A DNA stretch of 64,000 nucleotides, taken from positions 434,001-498,000 of the forward strand of contig CAWHIX010000010.1 in NCBI GenBank assembly GCA_963829545.1, read 5' to 3'. The position numbers were made by a program, and so were the translations under genes. Source of the stretch: JAXGXJ01 sp963829545 (GTDB taxonomy: Bacteria > Actinomycetota > Thermoleophilia > RBG-16-64-13). Positions 16,820 to 25,670 of this stretch are shown one piece after another. Under the pieces are notes generated by a model, which was given only the letters and a program-made list of their open reading frames with translations, made no database searches and was not told where the DNA came from. Positions within the stretch are counted from its first letter, which is position 1. Each line of letters begins with the position of its first letter.

Positions 16820-17398
16820 ATGGCCCTGATCAATCTCGCCTCGCGTGAGATCAACTATAAGATCGTGTACTACGGCTGCGGTCTGTCCGGCAAGACGACC
16901 AACATCCAGTACATCTATGACCGGGTCAATGCTGCTGCCCGAGGACGCCTGTTCAGCATCGCCACCGAAGAAGAGCGCACTCTCTACTTCGACTTCCTGC
17001 CCCTCTCCCTCGGAGACGTCAGGGGACTACGGACCCGCTTCCACATCTACACAGTCCCGGGACAGTTCTTCTACAACGCCTCGAGGAGACTGGTGCTGGA
17101 GGGCGTCGACGGTGTGGTCTTCGTGGTCGACAGCCAGATAGCCAGACTGGACGAGAACGTAGAGAGCTACCTCAATCTCTGGGAGAACCTGATAGCCCAG
17201 GGAGAGGACCCAGCCCGCCTTGCACTGGTGCTGCAGATGAACAAGCGCGACCTCGACGAGGTCTTCTCAGTCAACGAACTGGCGGAACTGCTCAACCACA
17301 CCGGCTCTCCAGTCGTGGAGGCATCGGCGGTGCTGGGCACGGGCGTGTTCGAGACGCTCAAGACCGTCTGCAAGCAGGTCGTCTCCAGAAGCACCTAG
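16820..17398 (+). CDS. mglA: MglA-like small Ras-family GTPase
   Basis: 192 residues starting MALINLASREINYKIVYYG. P-loop GCGLSGKTTN, switch II region YTVPGQFFYNASRR (PGQ instead of the Ras DxxG), and base-recognition NKRD are present. This matches bacterial MglA. A longer frame reading into mglB is not supported because homologues start here. The gene ends seven bases before the convergent ManC-like gene. Confidence 0.9.
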   Translation: MALINLASREINYKIVYYGCGLSGKTTNIQYIYDRVNAAARGRLFSIATEEERTLYFDFLPLSLGDVRGLRTRFHIYTVPGQFFYNASRRLVLEGVDGVVFVVDSQIARLDENVESYLNLWENLIAQGEDPARLALVLQMNKRDLDEVFSVNELAELLNHTGSPVVEASAVLGTGVFETLKTVCKQVVSRST

Positions 17399-17405
17399 GC
17401 GACTC

Positions 17406-19919
17406 CTAGGCAGTGCTGCCTTCCTCGATGACGGTCTGCAGAGTCCCGAGATAGCTGCCGGCAAGTTCGTGTGCCCGGGAGTCTTCGCCGGCTTCCGCGT
17501 AGACGTGGAAGAGCGGCTCCTCGGCATCGGGCAGGATCAGCACCCACTCGGAATGGTCGAGGAACACCTTGATCCCGTCGACCAGCGACACCCTCCCCTC
17601 GCGCAGTCGCTCCGTCATGCGTCGCATGACGACCCCTTTGAGGTCCCAAGGACACTCGGCCACGTGGTGGACCAGATGAGCGACAGGGACTCGGTCGACC
17701 AGGCTGGAGAGGGGAGCATCGGAGGTGGAGATCAACTCCAGCACCTTGCCCAGAGCGTATAGCCCGTCCATAGAAGGCAACACCGTGGGATAGATGTAGC
17801 CTCCGTCGGCACTGGCGGCGAAGATGGTATTGGGCCGGGTCGCCTCGGCCGTCAGGGCTGCTTTGGAGCACTTGGTGCGGCGGACGTTTGTGCCGGTGGC
17901 GGCGATGACGTGTTCCGCGTGCCGCGTGGCATGGAGGGGCAGGACGATGGTCCCCCCTCCCCCGGCATCCCGGCCTACCTGTTGGAGGAGGACTAGGAGC
18001 AGCGCCGAGTCGGGCACCAACCGCCCTTTTTCGTCGACGACGAACAAGTACTCCGCTCCGGGGTCGAGGATGACCCCCACGTCGGCCTCCATGGCCTTCA
18101 CCAGGTCGGCCACCCGTGCCGCCGCCTGCGGCAGGGTGTCCGCGACCGTGAACCTCTTGCGGCTGCTGGAGCCGGCGTTGATGGAGACCGTCTCGACACC
18201 AAGCTTGTCGAGCGTGCTGGAGAAGAAGAAGGCCGGTGCGGAAGCCGAGTAGTCGATGACCAACCGGGGCTGACGGCTGCGGATGGCCACGGTGTTCCAG
18301 TTCTCCAGGAGCGAGTTCGTGTAGGTCTCGATAGCCCTGGGGGGATAGAGAACGACCCCCATCTCCTCGAACGAGGCGCGCCGGAAGTCTTCCCTGAAGT
18401 AGAGATTCTCCACGGCCCGCTCCTTCTTGCCGTCGAGAGGGACACCGGGGGACTCGGAGAAGAGTATCTCGACCTCGTCTGGGTTCTCCAGGCTCATCTG
18501 CACGTGTATGCCGCCCACCGCCGCTCCACTCTTGATGTCGAAGCGGTTGATGGCGGCCGTGGCCACCGTCAGGTCGCGGACGTTGACCCCCGTCGAGTTC
18601 AGGCCGCTGATGATGGCCCGCTTGAAGACACGGCAGGCGTGGTGCGTATCGCGGCTGGTGGTGACGTGGGAGTCCTTGGCGATGAGGGTGCCGTACGACA
18701 TGGCAAGGCGCATGGCCATCTCGGGCGTAACGTCGACGTTGGCGAGGCCCCTCACACCATTGCGCCCGAACAGGGTGCTTGGCCCCCGCGATTCCCAGAC
18801 GATCGAGGAACGCACGGCTGAGCCGGGTTCGATGTTCTTGAAGGGATAGATCTTGACGTTGTTGGCCACCACGGCATTGCGCCCCACGATGGAGCGGTCG
18901 CCAACGACGGCGCCCTCGGCGATATGGGCGTTCTCGTGGATCTCCACGCCGTTTCCCAGGATGGCTCCGTTGACCACCGCGCCCGGAGCTAGGTAGACGT
19001 TCTCACCCAGGACGGAGTCGGCCACCTCGGCCCCCGTCCGTATGACTACATTACTGCCCAGGACCGTGTGTGCACCCACCCGGGCTCCAGGTTCCAGGCG
19101 CACGTTGGCGCCGATAACCGCGGGTCCTTCGACCTCGTCGAGGCTGTCAATAGAGGCACCGCGCTCGACCCAAACGTTGCCCCTCAGCCGTACGCCGGGA
19201 GGAGTCAAGCGGACCTTGCCGTCGAGGGCGTCGCGGTTGGCCTGCAGGTACTGCTCCAGGCTGCCGATGTCCTGCCAGTAACCCTCGCATACCATGCCGT
19301 AGAGCGGTTTGTGCATCTCGAAGAGCTTGGGAAAGAGGTTGTGGCTGAAGTCGTAGGGTTGGCCTTCGGGGATATGGTCGAGCACCTCGGGTTCGATGAC
19401 GTAGATGCCGGTGTTGACCGTGTCGGAGAAGACCTGGCCCCATCCGGGCTTCTCCAGAAAACGCTGGATCCTGCCCTCGTCGTCGACGATGACCACTCCG
19501 AACTCAAGGGGGTTCTCGACGCTCTTGAGAGCGATGGTGATCAGGGCTTCCCGCTGCTTGTGGAAGTCGATCACGCTGGTGAGGTCGAAGTCGGTCAAGG
19601 CATCGCCGCTGATGACCAGGAAGGTTTCGTCGAGCATATCCTTGGCCAGACGGATGGAGCCGGCCGTGCCTGCCGGCGTCTCCTCTACGGTGTACTCGAT
19701 GTGCATGCCCAGCGAGCCGCCGTCGCCAAAGTGGTTGCGGATGAGGCGCGGCAGGAAGGCCAGCGTCATGATCACGTCGTTGATGCCGTGCCGCTGCACC
19801 AGTTCCAGTATGTGCTGGATGGTGGGCTTGTTCACCACTGGGACCATGGGTTTCGGTTGGTTGGACGTAAGAGGCCGAAGCCTGGTCCCCTGACCACCGG
19901 CCATGACAATCGCCTTCAC
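17406..19919 (-). CDS. Sugar-1-phosphate nucleotidylyltransferase fused to a degenerate phosphomannomutase
   Basis: 837 residues from a GTG with GGAGGAGG upstream. Residues 1-235 are a nucleotidyltransferase (MAGGQGTRLRPLTSNQPKP signature, SGDALTDFD, FLEKPGWG). Residues 245-370 are left-handed beta-helix hexapeptide repeats. From 380 on the protein resembles alpha-D-phosphohexomutases. In the mutase part the phosphoserine loop reads TTSRDTHHACR, the metal loop DGDGDR is replaced by LDPGAEYLF, and the usual E-x-SGH loop by DGGYIYP, so this half is probably not a normal mutase. Known actinobacterial proteins of about 830 residues share this layout and are annotated as mannose-1-phosphate guanylyltransferases. 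The actual sugar is uncertain. Confidence 0.82.
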   Translation of the reverse strand: MKAIVMAGGQGTRLRPLTSNQPKPMVPVVNKPTIQHILELVQRHGINDVIMTLAFLPRLIRNHFGDGGSLGMHIEYTVEETPAGTAGSIRLAKDMLDETFLVISGDALTDFDLTSVIDFHKQREALITIALKSVENPLEFGVVIVDDEGRIQRFLEKPGWGQVFSDTVNTGIYVIEPEVLDHIPEGQPYDFSHNLFPKLFEMHKPLYGMVCEGYWQDIGSLEQYLQANRDALDGKVRLTPPGVRLRGNVWVERGASIDSLDEVEGPAVIGANVRLEPGARVGAHTVLGSNVVIRTGAEVADSVLGENVYLAPGAVVNGAILGNGVEIHENAHIAEGAVVGDRSIVGRNAVVANNVKIYPFKNIEPGSAVRSSIVWESRGPSTLFGRNGVRGLANVDVTPEMAMRLAMSYGTLIAKDSHVTTSRDTHHACRVFKRAIISGLNSTGVNVRDLTVATAAINRFDIKSGAAVGGIHVQMSLENPDEVEILFSESPGVPLDGKKERAVENLYFREDFRRASFEEMGVVLYPPRAIETYTNSLLENWNTVAIRSRQPRLVIDYSASAPAFFFSSTLDKLGVETVSINAGSSSRKRFTVADTLPQAAARVADLVKAMEADVGVILDPGAEYLFVVDEKGRLVPDSALLLVLLQQVGRDAGGGGTIVLPLHATRHAEHVIAATGTNVRRTKCSKAALTAEATRPNTIFAASADGGYIYPTVLPSMDGLYALGKVLELISTSDAPLSSLVDRVPVAHLVHHVAECPWDLKGVVMRRMTERLREGRVSLVDGIKVFLDHSEWVLILPDAEEPLFHVYAEAGEDSRAHELAGSYLGTLQTVIEEGSTA

Positions 19920-20094
19920 TGTAAGCCTCCTCCCAGAGGTGCGTGTCTCCCAGGATAACCTGAAATACCGGTGGGGGGAAAGCGGTTCACCCGGCCGAGC
20001 CGCGCAGCCCGTCTGGACCGGCCTTATCCAATCCTTATCGGACCCCGGGTAGACTGAGGATATCCTCTTCTTGCGAACTCCCTCGTAGAGCGTA

Positions 20095-20123
20095 GGCCCC
20101 GGCGACGGCAAGCGTCCGGGGCC
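20095..20123 (-). other. GC-rich hairpin in the leader of the ManC-like gene
   Basis: GGCCCCGG and CCGGGGCC pair over eight bases, extended by three more pairs around a GCAA loop. It lies between the tRNA-Pro terminator and the ManC-like start (19919). No T-run is visible; it could be an attenuator or a read-through barrier. The gap 19920-20157 otherwise shows nothing clear. Confidence 0.3.
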
Positions 20124-20157
20124 TTGCGCGTACGGCCCGCGAAGCTGGTCACACAAG

Positions 20158-20185
20158 AGAAAAGGCCCGCAAATGCAGGCCCTTT
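20158..20185 (-). terminator. Intrinsic terminator after tRNA-Pro
   Basis: On the minus strand AAAGGGCCTGC-ATTT-GCGGGCCTTT followed by a short T-run, directly after the tRNA 3' end. The stem has about nine pairs with one bulge and one mismatch. Confidence 0.7.
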
Positions 20186-20189
20186 AAAG

Positions 20190-20263
20190 TCGGGACGGCC
20201 GGATTTGAACCGGCGACCTTCCGGCCCCCAGCCGGATGCGCTACCAAACTACGCCACGTCCCG
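20190..20263 (-). tRNA. tRNA-Pro (anticodon GGG)
   Basis: 74 bases. The acceptor stem CGGGACG pairs with CGTCCCG, with discriminator A. The D-arm is GGCGTAGTTTGGTAGCGC, the anticodon arm has loop CTGGGGG giving GGG, and the T-arm is GCCGGTTCAAATCCGGC. CCA is not encoded, which fits the presence of a tRNA nucleotidyltransferase-like protein in this window. Confidence 0.95.
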
Positions 20264-20276
20264 ACGCGCGCGAACC

Positions 20277-20282
20277 AGTATA
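20277..20282 (-). promoter_or_regulatory. -10 element of tRNA-Pro
   Basis: TATACT on the minus strand ends 14 bases before the tRNA 5' end. The sequence around it, CTATACTG, is the same as at the aroF and DHH-CBS-PAP promoters in this window. The -35 is weak. Confidence 0.45.
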
Positions 20283-20357
20283 GCGCGCCCGCTTCATATG
20301 GACCACCGCGGGGAGCCGGGCCGCGCACCTGGTCCCCTGGGCGCCCGTGAACCCGGT

Positions 20358-21392
20358 CTACCAGGCCTCCGCACGCGGTCTACGGGCCATCAGGTCGCGC
20401 ACGCAGTCGACTACGCTCTTGCCCTCGCCTATCACGGACACCACGTTCTCGGTGATGGGCATCTCCACGCCCTGCGACCGGGCGAGTTCCAGGATGACCG
20501 GGGCGCTGGTGAGGCCCTCGGCCACCATGCCCATCTCCGCCTCCACCCCACTCGCGGCGAAGCCCTGGGCTATCAGTTCTCCGGCCATACGGTTGCGTGA
20601 ATGGCGCGAGGTGCAGGTGCCTACCAGGTCCCCCAGACCGGCCAGTCCGGCGAAGGTGTGGACGTCCGCTCCCAGTGCGAGACCCAGGCGTGACATCTCG
20701 GTCAGCCCCCGCGTGACCAGGGCCGCCCGGGCGTTGTCGCCGAATCCGAGGCCGTCGGACATGCCCGTGGCCAGCGCGACCACGTTCTTCACGGCCCCGG
20801 CCAACTCCACCCCGAGAAGGTCGCCGTTGACATATGCCCGCAGGTCACGGTTGGAGATGAAGCGCTGGAGCGTCTCGGCAAAGGCCTGGTCGTCGGAGGC
20901 GACTACGGTCGCGGTCGGCTGACCAAGTGCCACCTCCTCGGCCTGGTTGGGTCCGGAAAGCACTGCTACCGAGGGCTCGAGAGAACTGAGCTCCGTCGCA
21001 GCGACTTCGCTCAGCCGCGAACGGCTCGCCGGGTCGAGTCCCTTGGTCAGGCTCAGGAGGCCCACCCGCGGCCGCATGTGCGGCGCTATGGACGCGAGGA
21101 CGTCGCGATAGACCCGGCTCGGCACGGCCACCACGACGAGGTCGACCTGTCCCAGTTGGGGATCCGGATACACCCCGTATTCCAGGGTGTCGGGAAGATC
21201 GAGGAAGTCCAGATAGTCCGGATTACGGCCCTGGCGCCGCATGCTCTCGGCTTGGTCCGGACGCCGGGCCAAGAGCACCGTTTGGATGCCTATCAGGGCC
21301 AGATGTCGGGCAAAGGCCGTGCCCCAGCTGCCTGCGCCGACCACCGCTACCCGCGGAAGATCGCCGCCGGCGGGTTTCCAGGTGCCGCTCAC
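20358..21392 (-). CDS. gpsA: NAD(P)-dependent glycerol-3-phosphate dehydrogenase
   Basis: 344 residues from the GTG that overlaps the plsY stop (GTGA). Rossmann loop VVGAGSWGTAFA; LSGPNQAEEVALGQPTA; catalytic lysine in GAVKNVVALATGM; C-terminal GLAGLGDLVGTCTS. It makes sn-glycerol-3-phosphate for phospholipids and works with PlsY and PlsC, encoded just upstream in the same operon. Family motif GPSFA is GPNQA here. Confidence 0.95.
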   Translation of the reverse strand: MSGTWKPAGGDLPRVAVVGAGSWGTAFARHLALIGIQTVLLARRPDQAESMRRQGRNPDYLDFLDLPDTLEYGVYPDPQLGQVDLVVVAVPSRVYRDVLASIAPHMRPRVGLLSLTKGLDPASRSRLSEVAATELSSLEPSVAVLSGPNQAEEVALGQPTATVVASDDQAFAETLQRFISNRDLRAYVNGDLLGVELAGAVKNVVALATGMSDGLGFGDNARAALVTRGLTEMSRLGLALGADVHTFAGLAGLGDLVGTCTSRHSRNRMAGELIAQGFAASGVEAEMGMVAEGLTSAPVILELARSQGVEMPITENVVSVIGEGKSVVDCVRDLMARRPRAEAW

Positions 21393-22048
21393 CGAAGCGG
21401 GCTCTTCTGGGAGACCGGGCCCTCGGCCGGCGCGGGACGCTTGTTCCACGGGAAGGTCACACGCGACTCTTGACGGCGCCAGAGTCGCACCATGTTGCCC
21501 CGATGGGCCCATAGCACGATCGCCGACATGAGGCACGACCCCACGATGTATGGGAGCGGCTGGTCGAAGAGCACGGCCATGACGGGCAGCAGCACGGTGC
21601 AGGTCAATGAGGCGATAGACACGACGCGCGTGGCGAGGAGCACCACGACGAAGATGATTACGAGGATGGCCACGGGAATGGGCATCATGGCGAGGGCCGC
21701 CCCGGCGCCGGTGGCTACTCCCTTGCCTCCCCTGCCGCGCAGGAAGACGGAGTAGTTGTGGCCGGCGACGCACGCGAAGGCCACCAGAACCGTGACCAAG
21801 GGGGTGCTCAGGTAGCGGGCCAAGAGCACGGGGATGACGCCCTTCAAGACGTCGGCCACGAGGACGGCCACCCCCAGGCGTGTTCCCAGGACCCGGAAGG
21901 CGTTCGTGGTCCCGGCGTTGCCGCTCCCCTGCTTGCGCACGTCCACCCCCCGGAACAGCTTCCCCAGGAAGACGCTGGGCGAGAGGGACCCGACGAGGTA
22001 GCCGAACAGCACCAGTCCGATAGCGGTCAGGAGGGAGGACGTGCTCAT
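21389..22048 (-). CDS. plsY: Acyl-phosphate:glycerol-3-phosphate acyltransferase PlsY
   Basis: 219 residues with five to six membrane helices. The three PlsY motifs are visible: SLSPSVFLGKL, GSGNAGTTNAFR and VAGHNYSVFLRGRGGKGVATG. It transfers an acyl group from acyl-phosphate to glycerol-3-phosphate at the membrane. The ATG overlaps the der stop (ATGA), and the end overlaps gpsA. The C terminus (VTFPWNKRPAPAEGP) is a short basic tail. Confidence 0.95.
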   Translation of the reverse strand: MSTSSLLTAIGLVLFGYLVGSLSPSVFLGKLFRGVDVRKQGSGNAGTTNAFRVLGTRLGVAVLVADVLKGVIPVLLARYLSTPLVTVLVAFACVAGHNYSVFLRGRGGKGVATGAGAALAMMPIPVAILVIIFVVVLLATRVVSIASLTCTVLLPVMAVLFDQPLPYIVGSCLMSAIVLWAHRGNMVRLWRRQESRVTFPWNKRPAPAEGPVSQKSPLR

Positions 22049-23415
22049 TTGTAGCGTTCCTCTTTGCCCTCGAAATCGATGATCACGGGGATGCCCCACA
22101 GCTGGTATTCCTCGCGCAGTTGGTTCTCGAGGTAGTAGGCGAAAGGTTTGCTGACGAGCGCGCGCGAGTTGACCATGATCTTGAAGCGCGGCGGGCTGGT
22201 CTCGTACTGCACCATGTAGAAGGCCTTGATGGCCTTGACCCCCTTGTTGGCGGGTGGGCGCCGGGAGCGGACGTCGCCCAGCCAGCGGTTGAGCTCCGCA
22301 GTGGGGATGCGGCTGCTGTACTTGGTGTGCAGGTCGCGGGCCAGGGGGAGTACCTTGTCCACCCCTCTTCTTGTCAGGCTGGAGATGGTCAGCCAGGGAG
22401 GCTTCATCTGCACCTTGGCCCGCACGCGGGCCGTGGTCATGTCGAGGTCCAACTGGGAGATGTCCCACTTGTTGAAGAGAACGGCCGTGGCGCACTTGGC
22501 CCGCTGGGCCTCGTAGGCGATCTGCAGGTCGAGGTCGACCAGACCTTCGCCGGCATCCACAAGGACGAGCGCCACGTCCGCCCGTTCCATGGCCTGGATG
22601 GAGCGGAGCGAGCTGTAGTACTCGACGTCGGTGGTGGTGCGCTTACCCGGACGCCTGAGACCGGCGGTGTCGATGAGGACCATGGGGGTCCCGTCGAAGA
22701 CCAGGGCCGTATCGATGGCATCACGGGTGGTCCCGGGCAGCGCAGAGACGATGGCCCGTTCGTCCCCTAGTAGGACGTTGAGGAGCGAGCTCTTGCCCAC
22801 GTTGGGGCGCCCCACGATGGCCACGCGCATGGTCGGCACACGCTCGCCCGGCTCTTCGGCCGGAGGGAGGTGCTCGACGACCGCATCGAGCAGGTCGCCC
22901 ACACCCAGCCCATGCTCGGCCGAGATACCGAAGGGCTCCCCCAGGCCGAGTTGCCAGTACTCGTGCAGATTCTCGCGTGCCGCGTGCGCGTCCTGCTTGT
23001 TCACCGCCAGTACGACAGGGACCTTACTCCGTCTGAGGAGGGCGGCGATCTCGTGATCCTGAGGGGATACTCCCGCCTTGCCGTCGAGGAGGAAGATCAC
23101 CACCACCGCCTCCATGACCGCTATCTGAGCCTGGTGTCTGACCTTGTCTCCCAACGGCTCGTCGCTCAGGAGATCGATGCCTCCTGTGTCGACCACGATG
23201 AAGGGGCGCCCGATCCACTCGGCTTCGCCCTCCTTGCGGTCGCGGGTGACTCCCGACTCGGGCGCGACGACGGCCTCTCGGGTGCCGGTGACCCTGTTGT
23301 AGAGGGTCGACTTGCCAACGTTCGGATAGCCGATGATGGCGACGCGGGGCAGCACCACCGAACGGTGTTCCGGCGTGAAAGGGCCCTCAGGGGCGGTAGG
23401 GATATCGGGGATCAT
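22045..23415 (-). CDS. der: Ribosome-assembly GTPase Der (EngA)
   Basis: 456 residues with two tandem GTPase domains. G1 motifs are GYPNVGKST (about 29) and GRPNVGKSS (about 205). G3 motifs are DTGG and DTAG; G4 motifs are NKQD and NKWD. A C-terminal KH-like domain ends with VIIDFEGKEERYK. It is needed for 50S subunit assembly. It lies in the order ispH-der-plsY-gpsA with ATGA overlaps on both sides. In domain 1 the G4 motif is NKQD rather than the common NKxD forms NKVD/NKID, still within consensus. Confidence 0.97.
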   Translation of the reverse strand: MIPDIPTAPEGPFTPEHRSVVLPRVAIIGYPNVGKSTLYNRVTGTREAVVAPESGVTRDRKEGEAEWIGRPFIVVDTGGIDLLSDEPLGDKVRHQAQIAVMEAVVVIFLLDGKAGVSPQDHEIAALLRRSKVPVVLAVNKQDAHAARENLHEYWQLGLGEPFGISAEHGLGVGDLLDAVVEHLPPAEEPGERVPTMRVAIVGRPNVGKSSLLNVLLGDERAIVSALPGTTRDAIDTALVFDGTPMVLIDTAGLRRPGKRTTTDVEYYSSLRSIQAMERADVALVLVDAGEGLVDLDLQIAYEAQRAKCATAVLFNKWDISQLDLDMTTARVRAKVQMKPPWLTISSLTRRGVDKVLPLARDLHTKYSSRIPTAELNRWLGDVRSRRPPANKGVKAIKAFYMVQYETSPPRFKIMVNSRALVSKPFAYYLENQLREEYQLWGIPVIIDFEGKEERYK

Positions 23416-24260
23416 GGGTCCATCTCCCTTATGCGCCGAATGACGGCGTCTATCTGGTCGGCCGGTGTGGATGCTCCTGCGGTGATGCCCACCGACCGAG
23501 CTTCAGTGAACCATGTCGGCTCGAGCTCGTCGGCCGACTCGATGTGGTGGGTGCGGGGTTGGACGCCCGTGCAGAGCTCGGCCAAGCGCCTGGTGTTGCC
23601 CGAATCGCGCCCCCCGACTACGATCACCACGTCGACGTCGGCCGCCATGGAGATGGCCGCTGCTTGGCGCTGCTCGGTTGCGCTGCAGATGGTGTTGTAC
23701 ACGAGCAGTTCTCGACTGCGGGGAGCCAGATAAGCGACCAGATCGGCCAGCCGCTCCTGTGACTGGGTGGTCTGCACTACTACGCCGACTCGATTTCCGG
23801 GCAACTCGGAGGGCAGATCGGCCGGGCTCTCCACCACGACCGACTCCTCGCCCGCGTAGGAACGCAGGGCAAGTACCTCCGGGTGGTCCTTCTCTCCCAG
23901 GATGACCACGATATACCCGCGCTCCTTCAGCCGCGCTGCCTTCTCCTGCGCGGACTTCACGAAGCGGCAGGTGGCATCGAGGACGGTGAGACCCGAGTTC
24001 AGCAGCTCCTCCTTGATCTCCCGCGGTACTCCATGGGAGCGTAGGATGATGGTACCCTCCTCGACCTGTTCGGGCCTCGACACTACGCCGATGCCGCTGG
24101 CACGCAGCTCGGCGATCACGCCCGGGTTGTGGATGAGAGGACCCAGAGTGTTGATGGGTCCCCGCGCGTCGGTGGCGGCGCGGCGCGCCACCTCCAGGGC
24201 CCTCTCCACTCCCCAGCAGAAGCCGGCGGATTCCGAGACTCTGATCTCCAGATCTTTCAC
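23412..24260 (-). CDS. ispH: 4-hydroxy-3-methylbut-2-enyl diphosphate reductase IspH
   Basis: 282 residues. The three conserved iron-sulfur cysteines are C15 (GFCWG), C98 (DATCRFV) and C192 (NTICSATEQRQ). His residues lie in GPLIHN and RSHGV. It makes IPP and DMAPP in the last step of the MEP pathway, whose first enzyme Dxs is encoded at 46.0-48.0 kb. The start overlaps the plsC stop and the end overlaps der, both ATGA. Confidence 0.97.
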   Translation of the reverse strand: MKDLEIRVSESAGFCWGVERALEVARRAATDARGPINTLGPLIHNPGVIAELRASGIGVVSRPEQVEEGTIILRSHGVPREIKEELLNSGLTVLDATCRFVKSAQEKAARLKERGYIVVILGEKDHPEVLALRSYAGEESVVVESPADLPSELPGNRVGVVVQTTQSQERLADLVAYLAPRSRELLVYNTICSATEQRQAAAISMAADVDVVIVVGGRDSGNTRRLAELCTGVQPRTHHIESADELEPTWFTEARSVGITAGASTPADQIDAVIRRIREMDP

Positions 24261-24955
24261 GAAGCCTCCCCTTCCGAGAGGATCCGTGTGCTGAGTTCGC
24301 GAAACGCCCTCGTCAAGCGTTGGCTGACGTCCTTCGATCGCTCGGCCCTGGTGAGATTTGTGGGCGGGATCTCCAGAGGAGGGCCGAACGTCACTCGCAC
24401 GCGCGGTAGATGAAGAAGCCGTCCCTTCATCACCCGGTCGGTCCCTTCCAACACCACGGGGATGGTGACCACTCCCTCGCGCAGGGAGAAGAGAGCCACC
24501 CCAGGGTTGATGTGCCCGAAGCCGCCGCCGCGCTGCCTGTGGCCTTCCGGAAACAGACCTACCACGGCGCCCTGATCGAGCACATCGAGAGCGCGCCGGA
24601 CGGCTTGGCGATCGGCCTCACCGCGGTTGACGGGAAAGGCCCCCAGAGCGTCGATAACACGGCCGAGAGGTCGCACCTTCCACAACTCGGCCTTGGCCAT
24701 GAAATGGATCTGCCGGTGCATGGATACACCCAGGAAGAAGGGATCGAGGTTCGAGCGATGGTTCGAAGCCAGGAGAACGGCTCCCTGAAGAGGAACATTC
24801 TCACGGCCGCTGATCTGCACGCGGAAGAGGGCCTTCCAGGGCGCCGAGATCAACAAGTGGGCGATGCGCCAAAGGAGGGTGTCCAGAGGGCTGCTCACCA
24901 AGCGACTCAGCGGTCGCCTGCGCGGGGTTGCTTCCGACGCGGCGCGATCAGACAC
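24257..24955 (-). CDS. plsC: 1-acyl-sn-glycerol-3-phosphate acyltransferase
   Basis: 232 residues. The acyltransferase HX4D motif is NHRSNLDP, the second motif is FPEGHRQ, and the phosphate-site arginine lies in FPVNRGEADR. It acylates lysophosphatidic acid; together with PlsY and GpsA downstream it completes phosphatidic acid synthesis. The GTG start overlaps the cmk stop by eight bases. Confidence 0.9.
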   Translation of the reverse strand: MSDRAASEATPRRRPLSRLVSSPLDTLLWRIAHLLISAPWKALFRVQISGRENVPLQGAVLLASNHRSNLDPFFLGVSMHRQIHFMAKAELWKVRPLGRVIDALGAFPVNRGEADRQAVRRALDVLDQGAVVGLFPEGHRQRGGGFGHINPGVALFSLREGVVTIPVVLEGTDRVMKGRLLHLPRVRVTFGPPLEIPPTNLTRAERSKDVSQRLTRAFRELSTRILSEGEAS

Positions 24956-25670
24956 GGCGAGAGCCGCGGGCCGGCCTTCGGCGGCGGCGCGGTGCCGCCG
25001 ACGCGGCCGGTGCGACCGTGGCGGCCGCGGCGCAGATCTCCCGCACTACCTCTTCGATAGAGAGTCCCGTGGTGTCGATCTCGACGGCGTCGTCGGCCTT
25101 GCGCAGCGGAGCCAGTTCGCGTCCCGAATCGTAGGCGTCACGGCGGACGATGTCGGCCATCAACTCTTCCAGGGATTGCTCCACTCCCTTCGCCGCCAAC
25201 TGCAGTCGGCGTCGCCGGGCGCGCTCCTCCACGGAGGCGGTAAGGTAGATCTTGAGGTCGGCCTCCGGGCACACGACCGTGCCCATGTCCCTTCCCTCCA
25301 GCAGCACGTTGCCCGCGGCGGCCTGGGCGCGCTGCATCTTCGTCAGAACGGCTCTGACTCCCGCGTCCGCCGAGACGGCGGACACGTGGGTGGTGACCAG
25401 GGGTTCGCGGATCTCGTCGGTGACCTCTCGCTCGCCGACAAAGACCCGGGAGAGATCGTCGGAGCGTTCCTGCAGGCGAATGGTGACATCGGCTGCCAGC
25501 GCCCCAGCCTCGTGGATGCGGTCCGGCACCAGGTCGGCCTCCAGAGCCAGCAGAGTGATCGTGCGGTACATGGCCCCCGTGTCCAGGTAGCGCAGGCCCA
25601 GACACTTGGCCACTTCCCGGGCGATGGTGCTCTTGCCCGAGCCGGCCGGCCCGTCGAGGGCGATTATCAT
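24948..25670 (-). CDS. cmk: Cytidylate kinase
   Basis: 240 residues from the ATG at 25670, giving MIIALDGPAGSGKST, the normal N terminus of Cmk with its P-loop. CMP-binding residues are in YLDTGAMYR and LEGRDMGTVVCPEA. LKIYLTASVEERARRR is the lid region. The C-terminal 35 residues are Ala/Arg-rich (PRRRRRPARGSRRV), a basic tail not typical of the enzyme. The frame is open from aroA into this gene only because of an inserted base in aroA; the natural junction is aroA TGA overlapping this ATG. Confidence 0.92.
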   Translation of the reverse strand: MIIALDGPAGSGKSTIAREVAKCLGLRYLDTGAMYRTITLLALEADLVPDRIHEAGALAADVTIRLQERSDDLSRVFVGEREVTDEIREPLVTTHVSAVSADAGVRAVLTKMQRAQAAAGNVLLEGRDMGTVVCPEADLKIYLTASVEERARRRRLQLAAKGVEQSLEELMADIVRRDAYDSGRELAPLRKADDAVEIDTTGLSIEEVVREICAAAATVAPAASAAPRRRRRPARGSRRV

